Below, piece after piece: positions 46,743-59,900 of a DNA stretch of 64,000 nucleotides. Position numbers and translations under genes: made by a program. Each line of letters opens with the position of its first letter. Position 1 is the stretch's first letter. Under the pieces are notes generated by a model, which had not been told where the DNA came from, made no database searches, and saw nothing but the letters and a program-made list of their open reading frames with translations. This stretch comes from Camillea tinctor (Eukaryota; Ascomycota; Sordariomycetes; Xylariales; Xylariaceae). The stretch spans positions 124,001-188,000 of the forward strand of contig MU394125.1 in NCBI GenBank assembly GCA_022578605.1, written 5' to 3'.

Positions 46743-49531
46743 AAAGATTCCCCCCTCGGATTATAGACTACGACCTCATGCCAATCTTGGCGGATACCAT
46801 GAGACGGTTCGGCGCATTGTTTCTGTCTTGATCGGTGTTATGGAGACGACACAACGTCTCTTGGGTCGACAAGGAACGACCTGCGGCCGTGGATACACAA
46901 AAGCTTATACGAAGGCCCTGAGCGTGGGAACTTTCATCAGCTACATGCTATCCGTCCACCTGGTTTCCATGTATTTTCACCGCAATTGACTACGAGTTAG
47001 ATGAATATGATGCATTGTAAAAGAAAAAGAAAGTGATACATTTTATAACAACTGTGATGCCTGATGATTGTGAACGTGATTAATTCCCAATTAGTGATCG
47101 ATGTAGAGACATAGTAACCCCTTAATGGTCTTTTACAGGATACGGATTCTAAGTCCAGAAGAAGTATATGAAGTTTATTCCGTGTTGGTATTGTCACGTC
47201 ACTCAACCCTCCGACGAAGACCAATATTATATGTTTTACGCAGCTTGTAGCCCTTTTTTTTTTTCGCTATCGGTATTTCACCCCCCTCCCCCCTTATGTA
47301 TCTAGGTTTAGAGTTGAAGGATAGATATCAGTTGCGTTTTCGTTTACGTTTTACCCCCTCCCCTCCCCTCCTCTCCTTCAACTAGTTAGGTTAGGTAAGA
47401 ATCAGGGATTAAGGGACCATCAGGGGGGGTCTCTCATCTAATTTGATCATAGTGGGTTTATCTCGGTTAGTAGCATATGACGAGGTGGTTCTGGTATGGT
47501 TCTGATTATCTGGGGATGAGCGAAGAAGGGCGGTTTGGTTTGGGATGGTGGATGGGTGGGCTGAGAGGATAAGGGGGGGAGAGGGATTTTAGGGGCAGGC
47601 GAGGGAGGGTGTAGAGGTGGTAAGGGGGTAAGAGAGGGAGGGAGGGAGGGAGGATGTACGCTTCTGTCACAATAGTTAGGTGCTAAGAAATATATTATAC
47701 CGTGAGAGCAGAAGATTCTTATAGTGACCGAGAGGCCATTGGGGTCCGATTTGGTATTAGGTTATATGGTTGGTTACCTCCCTGGTTGGGATAGGATAGC
47801 TTCGGGATAGGGATAGGGGTAGGATAGGGGTAGGATAGGGTAGCTGAGCTTGGGTGTAAGACTGTAGGCTTCGGGGGATGGTGTTTTTGAAGGATTAGGT
47901 AGGTAAGTAAATATCTCGTATACAAAATTTTTTTTTAAAAAAAAAAAAGGGTTGAGGTTCGAGTTGGACGTTTTTGGATGGGCTATATTAACTTAAGTAC
48001 CTAGGTATATATATATATATATTTCCCCTTTATATAACCTCCTTCTCCTTCTCTTTACTCTCATTTTATTGTTTTCCCATTTCTTCAACCTTGTGAGTAT
48101 ACTTTAAAATTTTATGGTAAAATGACGTGACGTAATATTCGGGTAAACTGCTTGCCCTTATACAATCCTCCTCTCAAACCAATCTCTCTCTCATATGAAG
48201 GGGACTTAGCTATATATCCAGGTGCAACTTATCCCAGATACTCTGTAATACAACCAACCTATGGGCTGATTATTAAGGGCAATTAGCTTTCACATTCATA
48301 TAAACAATTCCGTGAAGTGTGTATATACCTCCTTACCTCAGCTGCCAGTTCTGGTAAGTAAATTTATGTATCTAAGCTCTTTGCTGCCCTCCCCATTTCC
48401 ACCATATATACGTGTAACTCAAATAATACCATTCTCGATCATAACCCTATCCCTATCCTATACCTTAGAATTAGCAAAGCCAAGAACCTCCTCATTCCGT
48501 GATAGAATTAGCATGCTACTATTAATACTATAAACATATATATATATATATCTCCATGTGGCTTCATATTAACCCCCCTCCCTAAAAAGTCACAGTTTTT
48601 GAGAATCTTTTTTAAAAAGGGGGAAGGGGGTTCCTAAAGATCTAGCATGAATAAATAGCATACTCCTTTTTTTTAATCATGTTATATTATCTACTTAACA
48701 TATATAACCTAGTTACATATACACGCGAGACGTATTTTATCAAAGTAAAGTATTAAAACCAAAAAGAGATGAAAAAAAAAGTTCTTCTTTCCTTCAGAGG
48801 AATCAAGAAGGGGGAAGTCATATAAAATCTAACTAAAATAGATTGTTTTTTTCTCTCTTCTTTCTTTTTTCTTATATGTTTGCTAATTCTCTCTCTTCTC
48901 TTGTTCTTTCTCTCGTCAGGTATCAACTATCAGCTAAATATCACATCACCATCACCATCCCCTATGCACCCTTCATCATATCCCATCTCCTCCCTATTTT
49001 CTTCCCCCCTTCCCCCCCATTTCGAAAACGCACACATACACATCATAACTTTCATTGGTGAATATCTCCCTTCCAAGCCTAACTATTTCCTTCGTCCTTT
49101 CTGCGCCCTGACCTTACCCTTATCCCTTCTACCTAGATTTCTACCCCTCTCTGTCCCCCCTTATCGCTCTTCCTCCTTCCCTTCCTTCCCCCTAAATTTA
49201 TCCTCCACAAACATAAAGGGCCCAACTAAAACTTGCTCGAACAAGTTATTCTCCCTCTCTTTTTTTCCCATGCCAAGAAAAGAAAATTTTGCGCTCACTT
49301 AGCCTAGGCCTCCTTTCTCTTTTCTTTGGTAGTAACGCATAAGAGGCATCTAGATTTTCTTCAACTGTCCCTTTTCGACCTAAGACTACACACTAGTCCA
49401 CCGGGTGATTTGTTCTTTCGTAATCGGAACTGGGAACCCGGGGAGCGCCGTAAGCCATACATAGTCACTAATTGGCGCCCATTTTCAGACAACCAACTTT
49501 GTGCCCGTTGCCAAGGGGCACAATTCAAGAT
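46743..49531. other. Convergent intergenic region eEF2 / MTR10
   Basis: 2.8 kb with no supportable gene. It is rich in low complexity: GGGAGGGAGG runs at 47570-47652, a GGATAGGGGTA repeat at 47800-47842, a T/A run at 47929-47948, (AT)n at 48008-48022 and 48538-48552, and pyrimidine-rich DNA at 48840-49270. Confidence 0.6.
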
Positions 49532-52500
49532 TTAACCAACAAACCGGAACCTGGCTCCTTCTAGTTGACCTAGCCCATCTCGAGGAGCAACATATCGTCT
49601 CCGGTACGTATTAGTGAAGTCTTGCATGATAGAGCGTATCTGCCGGACGTCTCCACTATCGTTGGCGCTGAGTCGTTCGCGGATCTTTGTCATGAGCCGG
49701 TCGACTTCGATCGAAGTCACGGTGCCTTCGGGGAGGATACGCAGTGTTTGGTCAACCCATACTACCGTCTGCTCTGGCAAAACCTCAAAGAGGGTGAGCA
49801 ACGCGCCACTAGCGTCAGCAAAGCAATCGCCGGGGAAAGTTATCATCATGCCAGCGAGGATACGCTTAATTAACATCCCGCCCTGGGCGATCAATAACTG
49901 CTTAACAAGGGTCCGCAATTGCTCGGCAACGGTAGGAGAGAGGTGTTCGTAAGAAGATGGTGAGTACTTGGCGGCCCACGCGAGAACGTCACGGATGTAA
50001 TGTAGCGTAGCAGATACTGGCTCACGTTGCTCCAAGACTAGTACTGAGATCGCTGCCTCAAAGATGGGGGTGAAAAGTGGAGAAGGTATGAATTTCTGCG
50101 GGTAGTATAGCAGGCCATCGACAACTAGTCGGAAAAAGTCCTCGGTGACGTCGGGCAGTTCTTGTGGCGAGAGCTCGCTCAAGAATCGTAGCACGTTGGT
50201 TGCCTGAGCCTCAAAGAACACGTAAATATGCTCGGTCATCGCCTGGTCAACGTGGTCCCTATCATCGGAGAACTCTCGTAGAATGGCGCCAGTGACCCAT
50301 AGGAAGCATCCCTGTTTGGAAGTAGCAAATCCACTAGCCAACTTGTTCGCCATTTCCGGAAGAATAGGTGCCATAGCTCCTCTGTGAGATATCACCATGA
50401 TTCTCCAACAGCGGCAGACCCGCTCACAAATAGGGGAGAAGTCTAGGAAGCTCTCTAGAATCTTGGCTAGGATCGGGAATACTTCTTGCCAGTATTTGAC
50501 GGCAGGGTCCTCCTCTCCTTTCTCAACAGGGGGGACGATAACAACGAGCTGGGCGAAAAGTGTGATCAGCTGTATGTGATCGGCCACGGCAAGCTTCCCA
50601 TCGTCATCTGTGGCGTTGTTCGCCTTCAACATTAGTCTTTGAACTAGAGGCTCACAGAAGAGCTTGAGAAGTTTGTATATCTCTTCCTTCGGCTGTACCG
50701 AAACAACGCTCGCGACTCCTTCGGTAATTTCCTCTTGGCTAACCTCGGGGAGCTTGTCTAGGATCTGATCATAGAATTGTTGTAGTTGAAGGACTTGTTC
50801 GCTTAGGAGATGCTTGCAGTCGGTGCAGAAGTACTTAATAGCCATGGCTGCCGCGCGGACAATCTCCTTCGAATCAGTCTCAAAGGATGAAACGATGTAG
50901 TTGAACTGAGGGCTTAGGAAGTCAGGGTGGGCGGAGGTCCATTCTGTGTATCTGCCAAGGACCATGATAGTTGCAAATCGCAGCTTTTCGTGACTTGGCA
51001 TCTGCACCAAGAGTGGCATGAGTTGCGGCAAGACAATGCTCTCGTCTTTATCTACCATTCGGCCCATCGCACGCATGGCGAACAAGGGCGCCTCCAGCTT
51101 TTGCCAATGCGGCACCGTGGTATCATTCGCCAGACTCGCGTACTGCTGCATCCAGAGTTTGATAGCGTCGAGAACCTTAGTAAGGCATTCGGTAACTCCC
51201 ATAACTTCGCACGAGTCCTTAAGCGTGTCGCCCATGTGATGTCTGAACTCACGGAATTTCTCTTCGGCTTCTCGATCCCCGTCGAACAAGTCTTTCTCAT
51301 TGCCAGACTCAGCTTCGGGATATTCTAGGTGCTTGAGTAGGATGTCGACCAGTTTTGAATAGACGTCCATCAGCTCCACCCGTGCTTGTATATACCGTTC
51401 TAGTACGAGGTACTGCTTCAGTTCGTACCAGAACTCGAAAGTGTATTCAATAACATCCCTGTCTTTATCTCTCGCCGCACACTCGAGGATGGCATCAACC
51501 AGGGGCCTAAAGTGCGCCGTTTCGCGAACAATAGCGACAACCCACGAAACCCCGGCATCAGACAGCATCCTGGTCAGAGATTTGTAGGACTCGGTATCAT
51601 CTTCATCGACCACTTTCTGGATCTTGGGCCGTAACGCAAGAATCCTCGGCAAAAGTATTTGGATCGATTCGATATTTTCGTCCACATCTCGCGTCTCCCG
51701 CACCATGGTCGAGACACAATCAGCAGCAGCTTGGAAAGACGTGTCTGTTTCTAGAGCGTTGAAGATGATATTCAACAAGGGCGAGTTGACTACCTCGTGG
51801 ACAGGGACCTCGCGCAGCCAAGATGTTATGCATTCGAGAAGCTGTGGATTAGTGGCGGCGGCAGCTATCACAAGGGTATTAGACAAGATTTGGGCATTCC
51901 ATGCGAGAAAGGGGGATAGTGGAGAGGGGAGAGGGGAGAGGGAATATGACTCACGGGATGAGTGTGCATAGTTCATCAAGAGCTGGACTACTTGTGGTGC
52001 ATTGTCTCCTAGTAGTTCGGTGGTTCTCTGACTGAGTTCATCTTCCTATAAAATTATAACCGATTAGACTGTGATGCAATTCGCGTCGTACCACCACGGA
52101 GCGCCGCCGAAGGTTAAAGGCAGAGGTCGTGCTGATGTTTTTGGCTTCGATCCACGTACTGTCAGGGTGATTTTGCGGCCCTCGGTCACCTCTTCGGGCA
52201 GGACTCTAAGGAAGTCCAATATGCAAGCGTGGCTCTCGACGTCATTGCCGAGAGAGGATACCACAACAGGGAGAACGTCTTTCCAGTCCTTCATCTGTAT
52301 GGCCAGAATCGCAAGACACACGCAAAGCTGGACCCTGATGGGTCTTGGACCTGGCGCATACAGTTTGAGGAGCGCCAGCAACTGAGTCCGCACAGCCAGG
52401 TGTTCAGCAGCAGGTACTTGGGTTGAGAGGTCAAATGTTATCTACTCGAATGTTTTCCTGGGTTAGTTGGGAACCGAAATGGGGACGAGGCTACTGATCC

Positions 52501-52826
52501 CTCACCTTTCCTCTCAAGGTCGTTGCGGCGAATAACTTGACGTCGGCTTCAGCGTTCGACTGCAGTATTGTAATAGTTGTGGTCCAGGCCACGGTCTAGG
52601 CGACGTATTAGCATTTTCTTTTTTTTCTTCTTTCTTTTTCTTTTTCCAACTGTTCCTGTATTCAGGCTGCAAAGGTGAGTAACAAGATGTAACTGACCGA
52701 TTTCTGGAAACTCTCGAGATACTCGTGTGCCTTCTTCTTCTTATCCGAGTCCCCACCCCGCATGGTCAACATGGCCTGAAGCACATCCTCGGGCGCGAAC
52801 GCCTGCTGCGACCCGTTCGTGGCCAT
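49532..52826 (-). CDS. MTR10: Karyopherin Mtr10 (transportin-3 / importin-13 like)
   Basis: Importin-beta family receptor. Yeast Mtr10 imports the mRNA-binding protein Npl3 and acts in tRNA retrograde traffic; metazoan transportin-3 imports SR splicing factors. Five exons are inferred: 52826-52698, 52595-52506, 52441-52160, 52045-51955 and 51864-49532, giving 974 aa, the family length. The N-terminal importin segment reads AHEYLESFQKS then TVAWTTTITILQSNAEADVK and FAATTLRGK. HEAT-like helical repeats fill the rest, with conserved blocks such as ESHACILDFLRVLPEEV, NPQLLECITSWLREVP and FEFWYELKQYLVLERY. Each intron has a GT donor and an AG acceptor, and removal restores the conserved sequence. 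The first donor, GTCAGT, is weaker than the rest. The last intron holds a long polypyrimidine stretch that stays open, so an unspliced reading would insert foreign residues before AAATNPQ. Divergent from SmE. Confidence 0.92.
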
Positions 52827-53646
52827 TACGCGCAACTTGTTATATCGGTCAGGTCAAGAGTTGAAGGGTATGGAGGGGGTGGGCACGGGTAGCGTGATGG
52901 ATCGATGATGTTGATAGCAATCGCCGATTATAGGAAGAGATAGAGAGGTGTGTCGCAGAAGGAAGTAGGAAATAAAAAAAGGATTATAAAAAAAAAGAGT
53001 TATTATCACGGTACTCTAACCCGCATAAGAGGCAAAAAAAAAAAAAAAAAAAAGAGAAGAGCAGGCCCCCAGAAAGAGAGAGAGAGAGAGAGTATGGGCA
53101 AGGCACGACGATGGGCTTGTCCTGGTGGAGACAAGAAAGCTGGGAAGCTGGGGGAGGAAGCTGGGAAAGAAAGAGGGCGGAGGGGCTAAAGGGGAAAAAT
53201 AATGAAATGTCGAATTGTACTCACTCAGTCAATGTTTCTAGTCTTTTTTTTGTTAGTCAGTGTGGCTGATACTTTTGGGGAGATGGAGGGGTCGTTTGTG
53301 GCAAAGAGGCTAAGAAAGGCTATCGGTCAATTCAGGGTTATATGCATACCTGCTTACCTATTCTCTTCTTTTTTTTTCATAATGCCATAATATATGCAAT
53401 AATCAAGTTGAAGACCCACTTCTTTAAAGCTGAAGACATAGAAGTACTCACCTACCTAAAAGTTTAGTTTATCTACTTCCACCTCCAGCTCATGCTCAGC
53501 CTTGCCCAAAAATAACTGCCAAATCCTACCAGTTACCGCGACTTTGAAGCTTCCAACCTATCTCTGTCTCTCCGCCAATCCCTATTCATTCGAAACCCTC
53601 GCCACAGAAACCTCCCCTTCCTTCCCTTCTTCGGTAGATAGACAAG
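52827..53646. promoter_or_regulatory. Divergent promoter MTR10 / SmE
   Basis: 820 bases between start codons. It holds a 21-base A run (53034-53054) followed closely by (AG)8 (53076-53091) and a T-rich run at 53366-53376. The A tract is a plausible nucleosome-excluding element shared by both genes. Confidence 0.5.
53034..53054. repeat. A21 homopolymer
   Basis: Twenty-one consecutive A in the MTR10/SmE divergent promoter, with a GA microsatellite 21 bases further on. Confidence 0.9.
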
Positions 53647-54091
53647 ATGGCCGGTCGCGGTGGAGGCTCGCGCAAGGTCTTGCTACCTCCCATCAACTTC
53701 ATCTTCAAGCTCCTCCAAACCCACGCCACCGTCAAGATCTGGTTGTACGAGCAATTGTCCATCCGCATCGAGGGAAAGATCAGAGTACGTGTCCACGATT
53801 TGTTCCGAGAAGGAATCCCATATTAAGATGTAAAATAAATATCTAATATCTTTGCGTGTTTACTTTTTACAGGGATTCGACGAATTCATGAACCTCGTGG
53901 TGGACGACGCGGTCGAGGTGAAGCAAGTTACGAAGACGAACCCGGAAGAGCAAAGAAGACCCCTAGGTACGCACGCCCGCATACACGACACAGCATATTG
54001 TATAAACTATGGGCATTTATAATTGACTTTTTTGGCAGGGCAAATCTTGCTGAAGGGTGATAATGTGTCGCTAATCCAAGAGGCGGTATGA
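53647..54091 (+). CDS. SME1: Small nuclear ribonucleoprotein E (SmE)
   Basis: One of the seven Sm proteins that form the ring around U1, U2, U4 and U5 snRNAs in the spliceosome. Three exons are inferred: 53647-53784, 53873-53966 and 54039-54091 (introns of 88 and 72 bases), giving 94 aa, the typical SmE length. The Sm1 motif runs from VKIWLYEQLSIRIEGKIR across the first splice junction into GFDEFMNLVVDDAVEV. The Sm2 motif is GQILLKGDNVSLIQ, with the KGDN turn that contacts RNA. The first splice join (KIR to GFDE) matches SmE exactly. The 3' end lies only 185 bases from the stop of FAU1 on the other strand, so their transcripts probably overlap. Confidence 0.96.
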
Positions 54092-54276
54092 AAAACGGGA
54101 GAGACCTTGGTGGTTGGCGTGTGCTAGTTAGAAAAGGGGGTCATCCGAACAAGGAGGTGATGGAACCTTCACAACGCAAATAATTCAAGAGCCATGTCAT
54201 CGCATATGATGGTTATGTTACGGACTGGGGATGGAATGAAATGGAATGGCAGGTCAAGACGATGATGCTCTTGTTT

Positions 54277-55135
54277 TCAATCGCTGCCCTTTTTGGCAGA
54301 CTCTTTGATTTGGCCGTCTCCGAGGAAGACGCCATCTATTGGTTGATCATGAGATCCAACAGGGACAGACTCCTCCGCGTCGGGGGAGAGAAGCTGTTCT
54401 TTCAGAGCTAGAGCATATAGCAATACAGCTGGGCGGCTATCTAATGGCTTTTGTGCTGCTGCAATGCCCAACGCGTACCGGTGCAAAAAGTAGTCGTAGA
54501 ATCCCTTGCCGTGACCCAACCGTCGGATGTCGCCGGTCTCAGAGTCAACATCAAAAGCCACTCCAGGCATAAGGATCAGATCCAGTGAAATATCCTCGGA
54601 TCTTTCCCCGTCGAGCTCACCAACGCTCCGTTTCCGTTCATTCACAGTGGCAGCATCGATGCTCGGGATACCCCATTTGTCCCTCTTCAACGTCTCGTAG
54701 TCCCGCACGTCCTTCAGACTCACCATATCCATCAGCCTAACCGGGCCCTCGCCCGAGGGCAGACCGGACTTGTGAAGATAGGGCACGAAAACCTGCTTGC
54801 CTGAAGCTATGGCATGCCTAACGATGCTTTCGGTCTGGATCTCACCGCCCGGCATGGACAGGTACACCCCGACGTTCTTTGCATCTATATACGGTTTGAA
54901 TTTAGACAGCGACTCGAACACCTTCGCGCCTAATCGCCGAGCTATATTAGTGTGCCTAGTTCTACCGTCTCGTGGTTAGTAGATGTGTGACTCACTCACT
55001 TTGGGAGGCTATGACATCTTGCGTGAGGCTAGCTAGTCTCTGCTTCATCGAGGCGCGAAGCCGTGACTTTGCCGCACTAAGCGCCGTCGAGTTCATGTCG
55101 AATGGTTGTTGTTGTCCTTCTGCCGGTTGTGGCAT
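54277..55135 (-). CDS. FAU1: 5-formyltetrahydrofolate cyclo-ligase
   Basis: Converts 5-formyl-THF to 5,10-methenyl-THF with ATP, the only enzyme that returns this folate storage form to one-carbon metabolism. Two exons are inferred, 55135-55000 and 54941-54277, with a 58-base intron (GTGAGT donor, CTAATATAG acceptor), giving 266 aa. Motifs: AAKSRLRASMKQRLASL at the N-terminus, VYLSMPGGEIQTESIV for substrate binding, LILMPGVAFD, and the nucleotide loop RRLGHGKGFYDYFLHRY. A second in-frame ATG at 55096 opens MNSTALSAAKSRL and could be the true start, removing 13 Gln/Pro-rich residues. Residues about 140-160 form a charged insertion. Convergent with SmE and divergent from the OPT gene. Confidence 0.94.
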
Positions 55136-56931
55136 TGTCCCCTCCAGAAGCCTTTCTTTCTTTTTTCTTTTTTTCTTTTTGGGGTTAAAAGAGCTGACAG
55201 GTGATGTCACTCACTAGCAGGCAAAGCAATTCTTGGCCTCGATTATCGGCATATACACATACACACGCACGATTATACTCGTGCATGTACCTAACCTTAG
55301 GTATGTAGGTAGTGCTGGACCGTAGTATACCAACTAGTGTGCAGTGTTAGTACAGACTGGTATAATCGGCAGTAACCCTTTTTCTCTCTCTCCCAATCCA
55401 CAAGTAAGCCGATAACCGGATACCACTTACAACGCCTAGGTATACGCACTTACTACTAAGATGGACGGTTGAGCTCTCGGAGGTTTCCTCAATCCCGAGG
55501 TGTGCAGCAAATGGAGTCCCGTCCCCGGTGTCCTGTCCACACGTAACGTAATAATAAGATGTTTTTTCTTCTTTTTACTCTTCTCGCTTTCTTTTCCCTC
55601 CTTCTCTTTTCGAACAATCCCCACTATTATGTGTACTGTGTAGGTCCTTGTCCTTGTCCATGTGCCTGTCGTGGGATGGCTGCAGGCGACAACGGGAGGT
55701 GCGGGAGGTGTGTGCCGAAGACGTGTGTTGGTGGTAGAAATGTCATCGGGAGACTGCATGCATTTCGATGCAGACATTCCACGATTGTAGGCTTATGGAA
55801 ATGGGAAAATGCAGTGGCTTGCTGCAGTTTGATTTTATCTAATCCATCAAAGCCGTCCATCGAAGCCCACTTACACACCTTACACACCCACTTATTTAGC
55901 GGAAAACAACATGTGAGAGAGATACCTAGGTGTCATTTGACTGTAATTTTTTTGGTCTTCTTTTCCACATGGCCTTGTACTCCATGGAGCTACAATGAAC
56001 TACACAACATACTAACAAAAGGGTCGACTACTTAGTAGGTATTTTAGCAACGTATCGTTACGATGGCTTTACCAATGACTTCACTTGGGCTTCGCTTTAG
56101 TCGTGTCAGAATAAGACATATCGAGCTAGACCGACCAATTAAACCTTAGTGAGTCTTTCTTTTCTTCCTTTCCCCTCTTCTTTCCGGTTTTCTATTATAA
56201 GAGAGAGGGAAAGAGGAAGAAAGAAAAATGTCTCTTAAACCCCACTCTTATCCTTCGTGTATCTTTAAGTACCCTATGATGTATGGGCAATATGTAAGCT
56301 CTAACTTGTACCTACCTGACCTACTAAAAGTACATGTAGTTTTGCTTGATTCTCCCGCCAGTATGCTACCTAAATTACATCTAGTACTACATAGTACATG
56401 GTTCCACTTTACGAGTTCCACATTATCTACTGCCTACATACACAACCTTACCTTAGGGTCCTCTTTTTTTTTTCTATCTCTTCAATATTTATTTTAGTCA
56501 CTAACTCTTATAAGAATGTAGCAGCACCAAAACTTCCAATATGCTCGTACTTGTATTAGTTTTTGTCGTATCCCAGGTTTATATCTTCCCATATTCCTCA
56601 TCTTCCTAACTAACTATTCCAAGTAATACTTGGTCTGGGTTTCTCTTTTCTTTCCCCCCGTGGGAATGGAAACTAAAACAGGCAACTCTCAGCTCCAATT
56701 CATTAGCTGATGATCGATCGTACACTACTTGCCCTACACCCCTCAAGCGCCACCACCCACTAAACATTCACCACTCCTACTACCCTGTCTTGTTTTTCTA
56801 TTTTTTTTGTCTTGTTCTGGTCTTGTCTTGCCTTGCGTCAGGATCACCCGTCACATCCCACTATACATGTCTAGGTACATGCTTCGGCCCCTTGCCGTAG
56901 CATTTTTATCTACAGCGATCCACCTGTTCCC
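55136..56931. promoter_or_regulatory. Divergent intergenic region FAU1 / OPT
   Basis: 1.8 kb with no supportable gene. It contains CCTAGGTA palindromes near 55435 and 55925, a run of short T- and C-rich stretches, and pyrimidine-rich DNA at 56760-56840 just upstream of the OPT start. Confidence 0.55.
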
Positions 56932-59900
56932 ATGCCTCCTCCTGCACCTATATCTGTAAAGAGTAACAGCGATGACCCGGTTGTCGAGTCCGAGAATGAC
57001 CAGGCCTTTCCTTTGCAACCCATAGTAATCTCTCACCACACCGGCTCCACCTCGACAGCCGCACGAGACCCCACGTCGAGCCAGTCACCACTTCTTCTCG
57101 ATCCTAAACACACAAATACCACCATCCCCCTCGCCCCCCAGGCCTCTGAAGTACCTCCTTTCCCCTATGGTCTAAGTCATGATACCGACCAATCCGGGCG
57201 AGACCTCCCCGATCCGAATCCTAGCCCCGGCGGTCCTATACTGAAAATGTCTAAAGCACCCCTCCTCTTACGCTCATCCCCGGGTTTTGGTACCGGGTCC
57301 TACGGTGCCGCCCCTGTTGACCCTGAGCCAGATGAGTCTGGCTCTGACCATGATTATGCCGTAATCTCCACGCGCCGTAACGTAGAGCCCGCCCAGTCAA
57401 CGCGTCGCCGTCAGTCTACCAGTACTGGCCGCTCTCTTGCCTGTCGCACAAGTAGTTCTTCTATGAGTCGGAAGAGCCTGGGAAGCTTGTCAGATGATAT
57501 AGGAGCTTCCACCGTTGTTGGTGGTATCGAGGGTCGCTATGGTGTCATAGAGACATCCTTGGCGCCTGAGGTCGTATCCGATACGAAATCAGACGCCTCA
57601 CTCTTTAACGAGGAAGACGACGACAACGATGCCGATGCCGACACTGCCTCGGGACATTCTAGGGATGAGGCCATCGACATCGATCAGGACCCCCCAGATA
57701 ACTCCCCATATCCCCAGGTCCGCGCCTCGGTATCCCCTACCGACAACACAGCCTTGTCCATAAACACCCCCCGCATGTGGATTTTATCTACTCTTTTTTC
57801 CATTCTCGGATCTTCGGTGAATCTTTTCTTTTCTTTGAGATACCCTAGCGTTGCCATTACACCCGTCATAGCCTTGCTTCTTGTCCATCCACTCGGCCTC
57901 CTATGGGACTACTTGTTAAAGCGCCAGGACGACCCTCGGGAAGAGTTCGTTGAGGGTGTGCTGGCTGAATCTCTAGGTGCTTCTGACCAGGCGCCGGCTC
58001 CCCTTAAGAGAAGAACCCGCGCTCAGCGTCTTCGCCTCTGGCTTGCCCAGGGAAGTTGGAATGAAAAAGAACATAGCTGTGTCTACGTTAGCAGCAATGT
58101 ATCTTTCGGGTTCGCGTTCGCCACCGATGTTATCGTCGAACAGACGCAATTTTACAAGCAAGATGTGAGCATCTTGTATCAGCTGCTCCTAACTTTATCC
58201 ACCCAGATTCTGGGTTACACATTCGCCGGTCTTACGAGGCGCTTCCTGGTCCGTCCTAGCGGGATGATCTGGCCGGGCACGTTGATGTCTGCCGCCATGT
58301 TCACTACACTACATAAGGAAGAGAACCACCCAGCAAATGGCTGGAAAATCAGCCGGTGGAAGTTCTTCTACATCGTTTGGCTCGGTGCTTTTGTCTTCTA
58401 CTTCCTCCCAGGCTTGCTGATGCCAGCATTGAGCTACTTCAATGTTATAACTTGGTTTGCGCCCAACAATGTTGTCGTCGCCAACTTGTTCGGCGTAGCT
58501 TCGGGTTTAGGACTCTTCCCACTCACGTTTGACTGGGCACAGATCGCCTATATCGGCTCCCCTCTCCTAACACCCTTCTGGGCGGCAATGAACGTTGTCG
58601 GGGGTTTGGTGATAGTCATGTGGATTATTGCGCCTATTGCCTACTACACAAACCTGTTCTACTCATCATATATGCCCATTCTTTCTGCATCGGTCTTCGA
58701 TAACACTGGGCATATATATGATGTCAGTAAAATTCTCACCCCAGATTTTGTTTTCGACAAGGAAGCATATTCAAATTATAGTCGTGTGTTCTTGCCAATC
58801 ACCTATGTCCTGAGTTATGGACTCCAATTTGCCGGACTAGCTTCGCTATTGACTCACACGGTTTGTTGGTATGGAAAGGACATATGGACTCAATGGAAGA
58901 GATCCTTGAAAGAGGCCGAGGAGGACAGCAAACCAGCATATCAACCACTCGAGAGCGAAAGCAATGGGATGTCTCCCCTAGACAGGAGTGGTAGCCGTCT
59001 CGGTAGGACGTCCAGTTCTAACTTAGAAAATCTTTTAACTCGCGAAGACGTGCACAACCGCCTCATGCGAAGATACAAAGATGCCCCTATTACATGGTAT
59101 TTACTCACATTTATATCCATGCTGGCAATTGGCATCTTTGTCGTTGAATAGTAAATATGCCCCTTTTCTGTGATTTATTGACGATATGCTTACCTAAACT
59201 AGCTACCCTATTCATTTACCGTGGTATGGATTGCTCTTGGCGCTAGGAATCTGCGCTGTACTCTTTATACCAATTGGCATCGTTATGGCCGTAACGAATC
59301 AGCACAGCAGTATCTATCTTATATGCCAGCTAATATGTGGAGTGGTGTTCCCGGGAAAACCGGTCGCCAACATGGTTTTCGTCACTTACGGGTACATATC
59401 ATCCGCACAGGGAATCAAGTTTGCTGCAGATCTAAAGCTAGGGCACTACATGAAGATCCCGCCCAGAATTCTATTTTCGGTGCAAATGGTCGCAACTATT
59501 GTGTCATCGATAACACAGATCGTCGTGCTTAACTGGATGTTCCTCAACGTACCCGGTATCTGCACCCCCCAAGCCATCAATGGGTTTACATGCCCGATCG
59601 CCCGGGTTCACTTCAATGGATCTATCCTGTGGGGTGTCGTTGGACCGACCGAGTTCTTTGGACCGAATGCGACATATCGTCCCTTAGTGTGGTGCTTCCT
59701 CATCGGAGCCATCGCACCAATACCCTTGTGGCTATACGCGCGCAAGAATCGAGCCAGCATCGTCCGCAAGATCAACCTGCCTGTGCTTTTTGGGTCACTC
59801 AGCTGGATCCCGCCGGCCACAGGGCTTAACTTCTCGGTCTGGGCCGTGGTGTGCTACGTATTCAATTACCTGCTCAAGAACCGCGCGAGCGCGTGGTGGG

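Noticed and set aside
48880..49302. 140-codon plus-strand frame in the eEF2/MTR10 gap
   Set aside because: A Pro/Ser/Leu-rich product of a pyrimidine-rich tract, with no family support.
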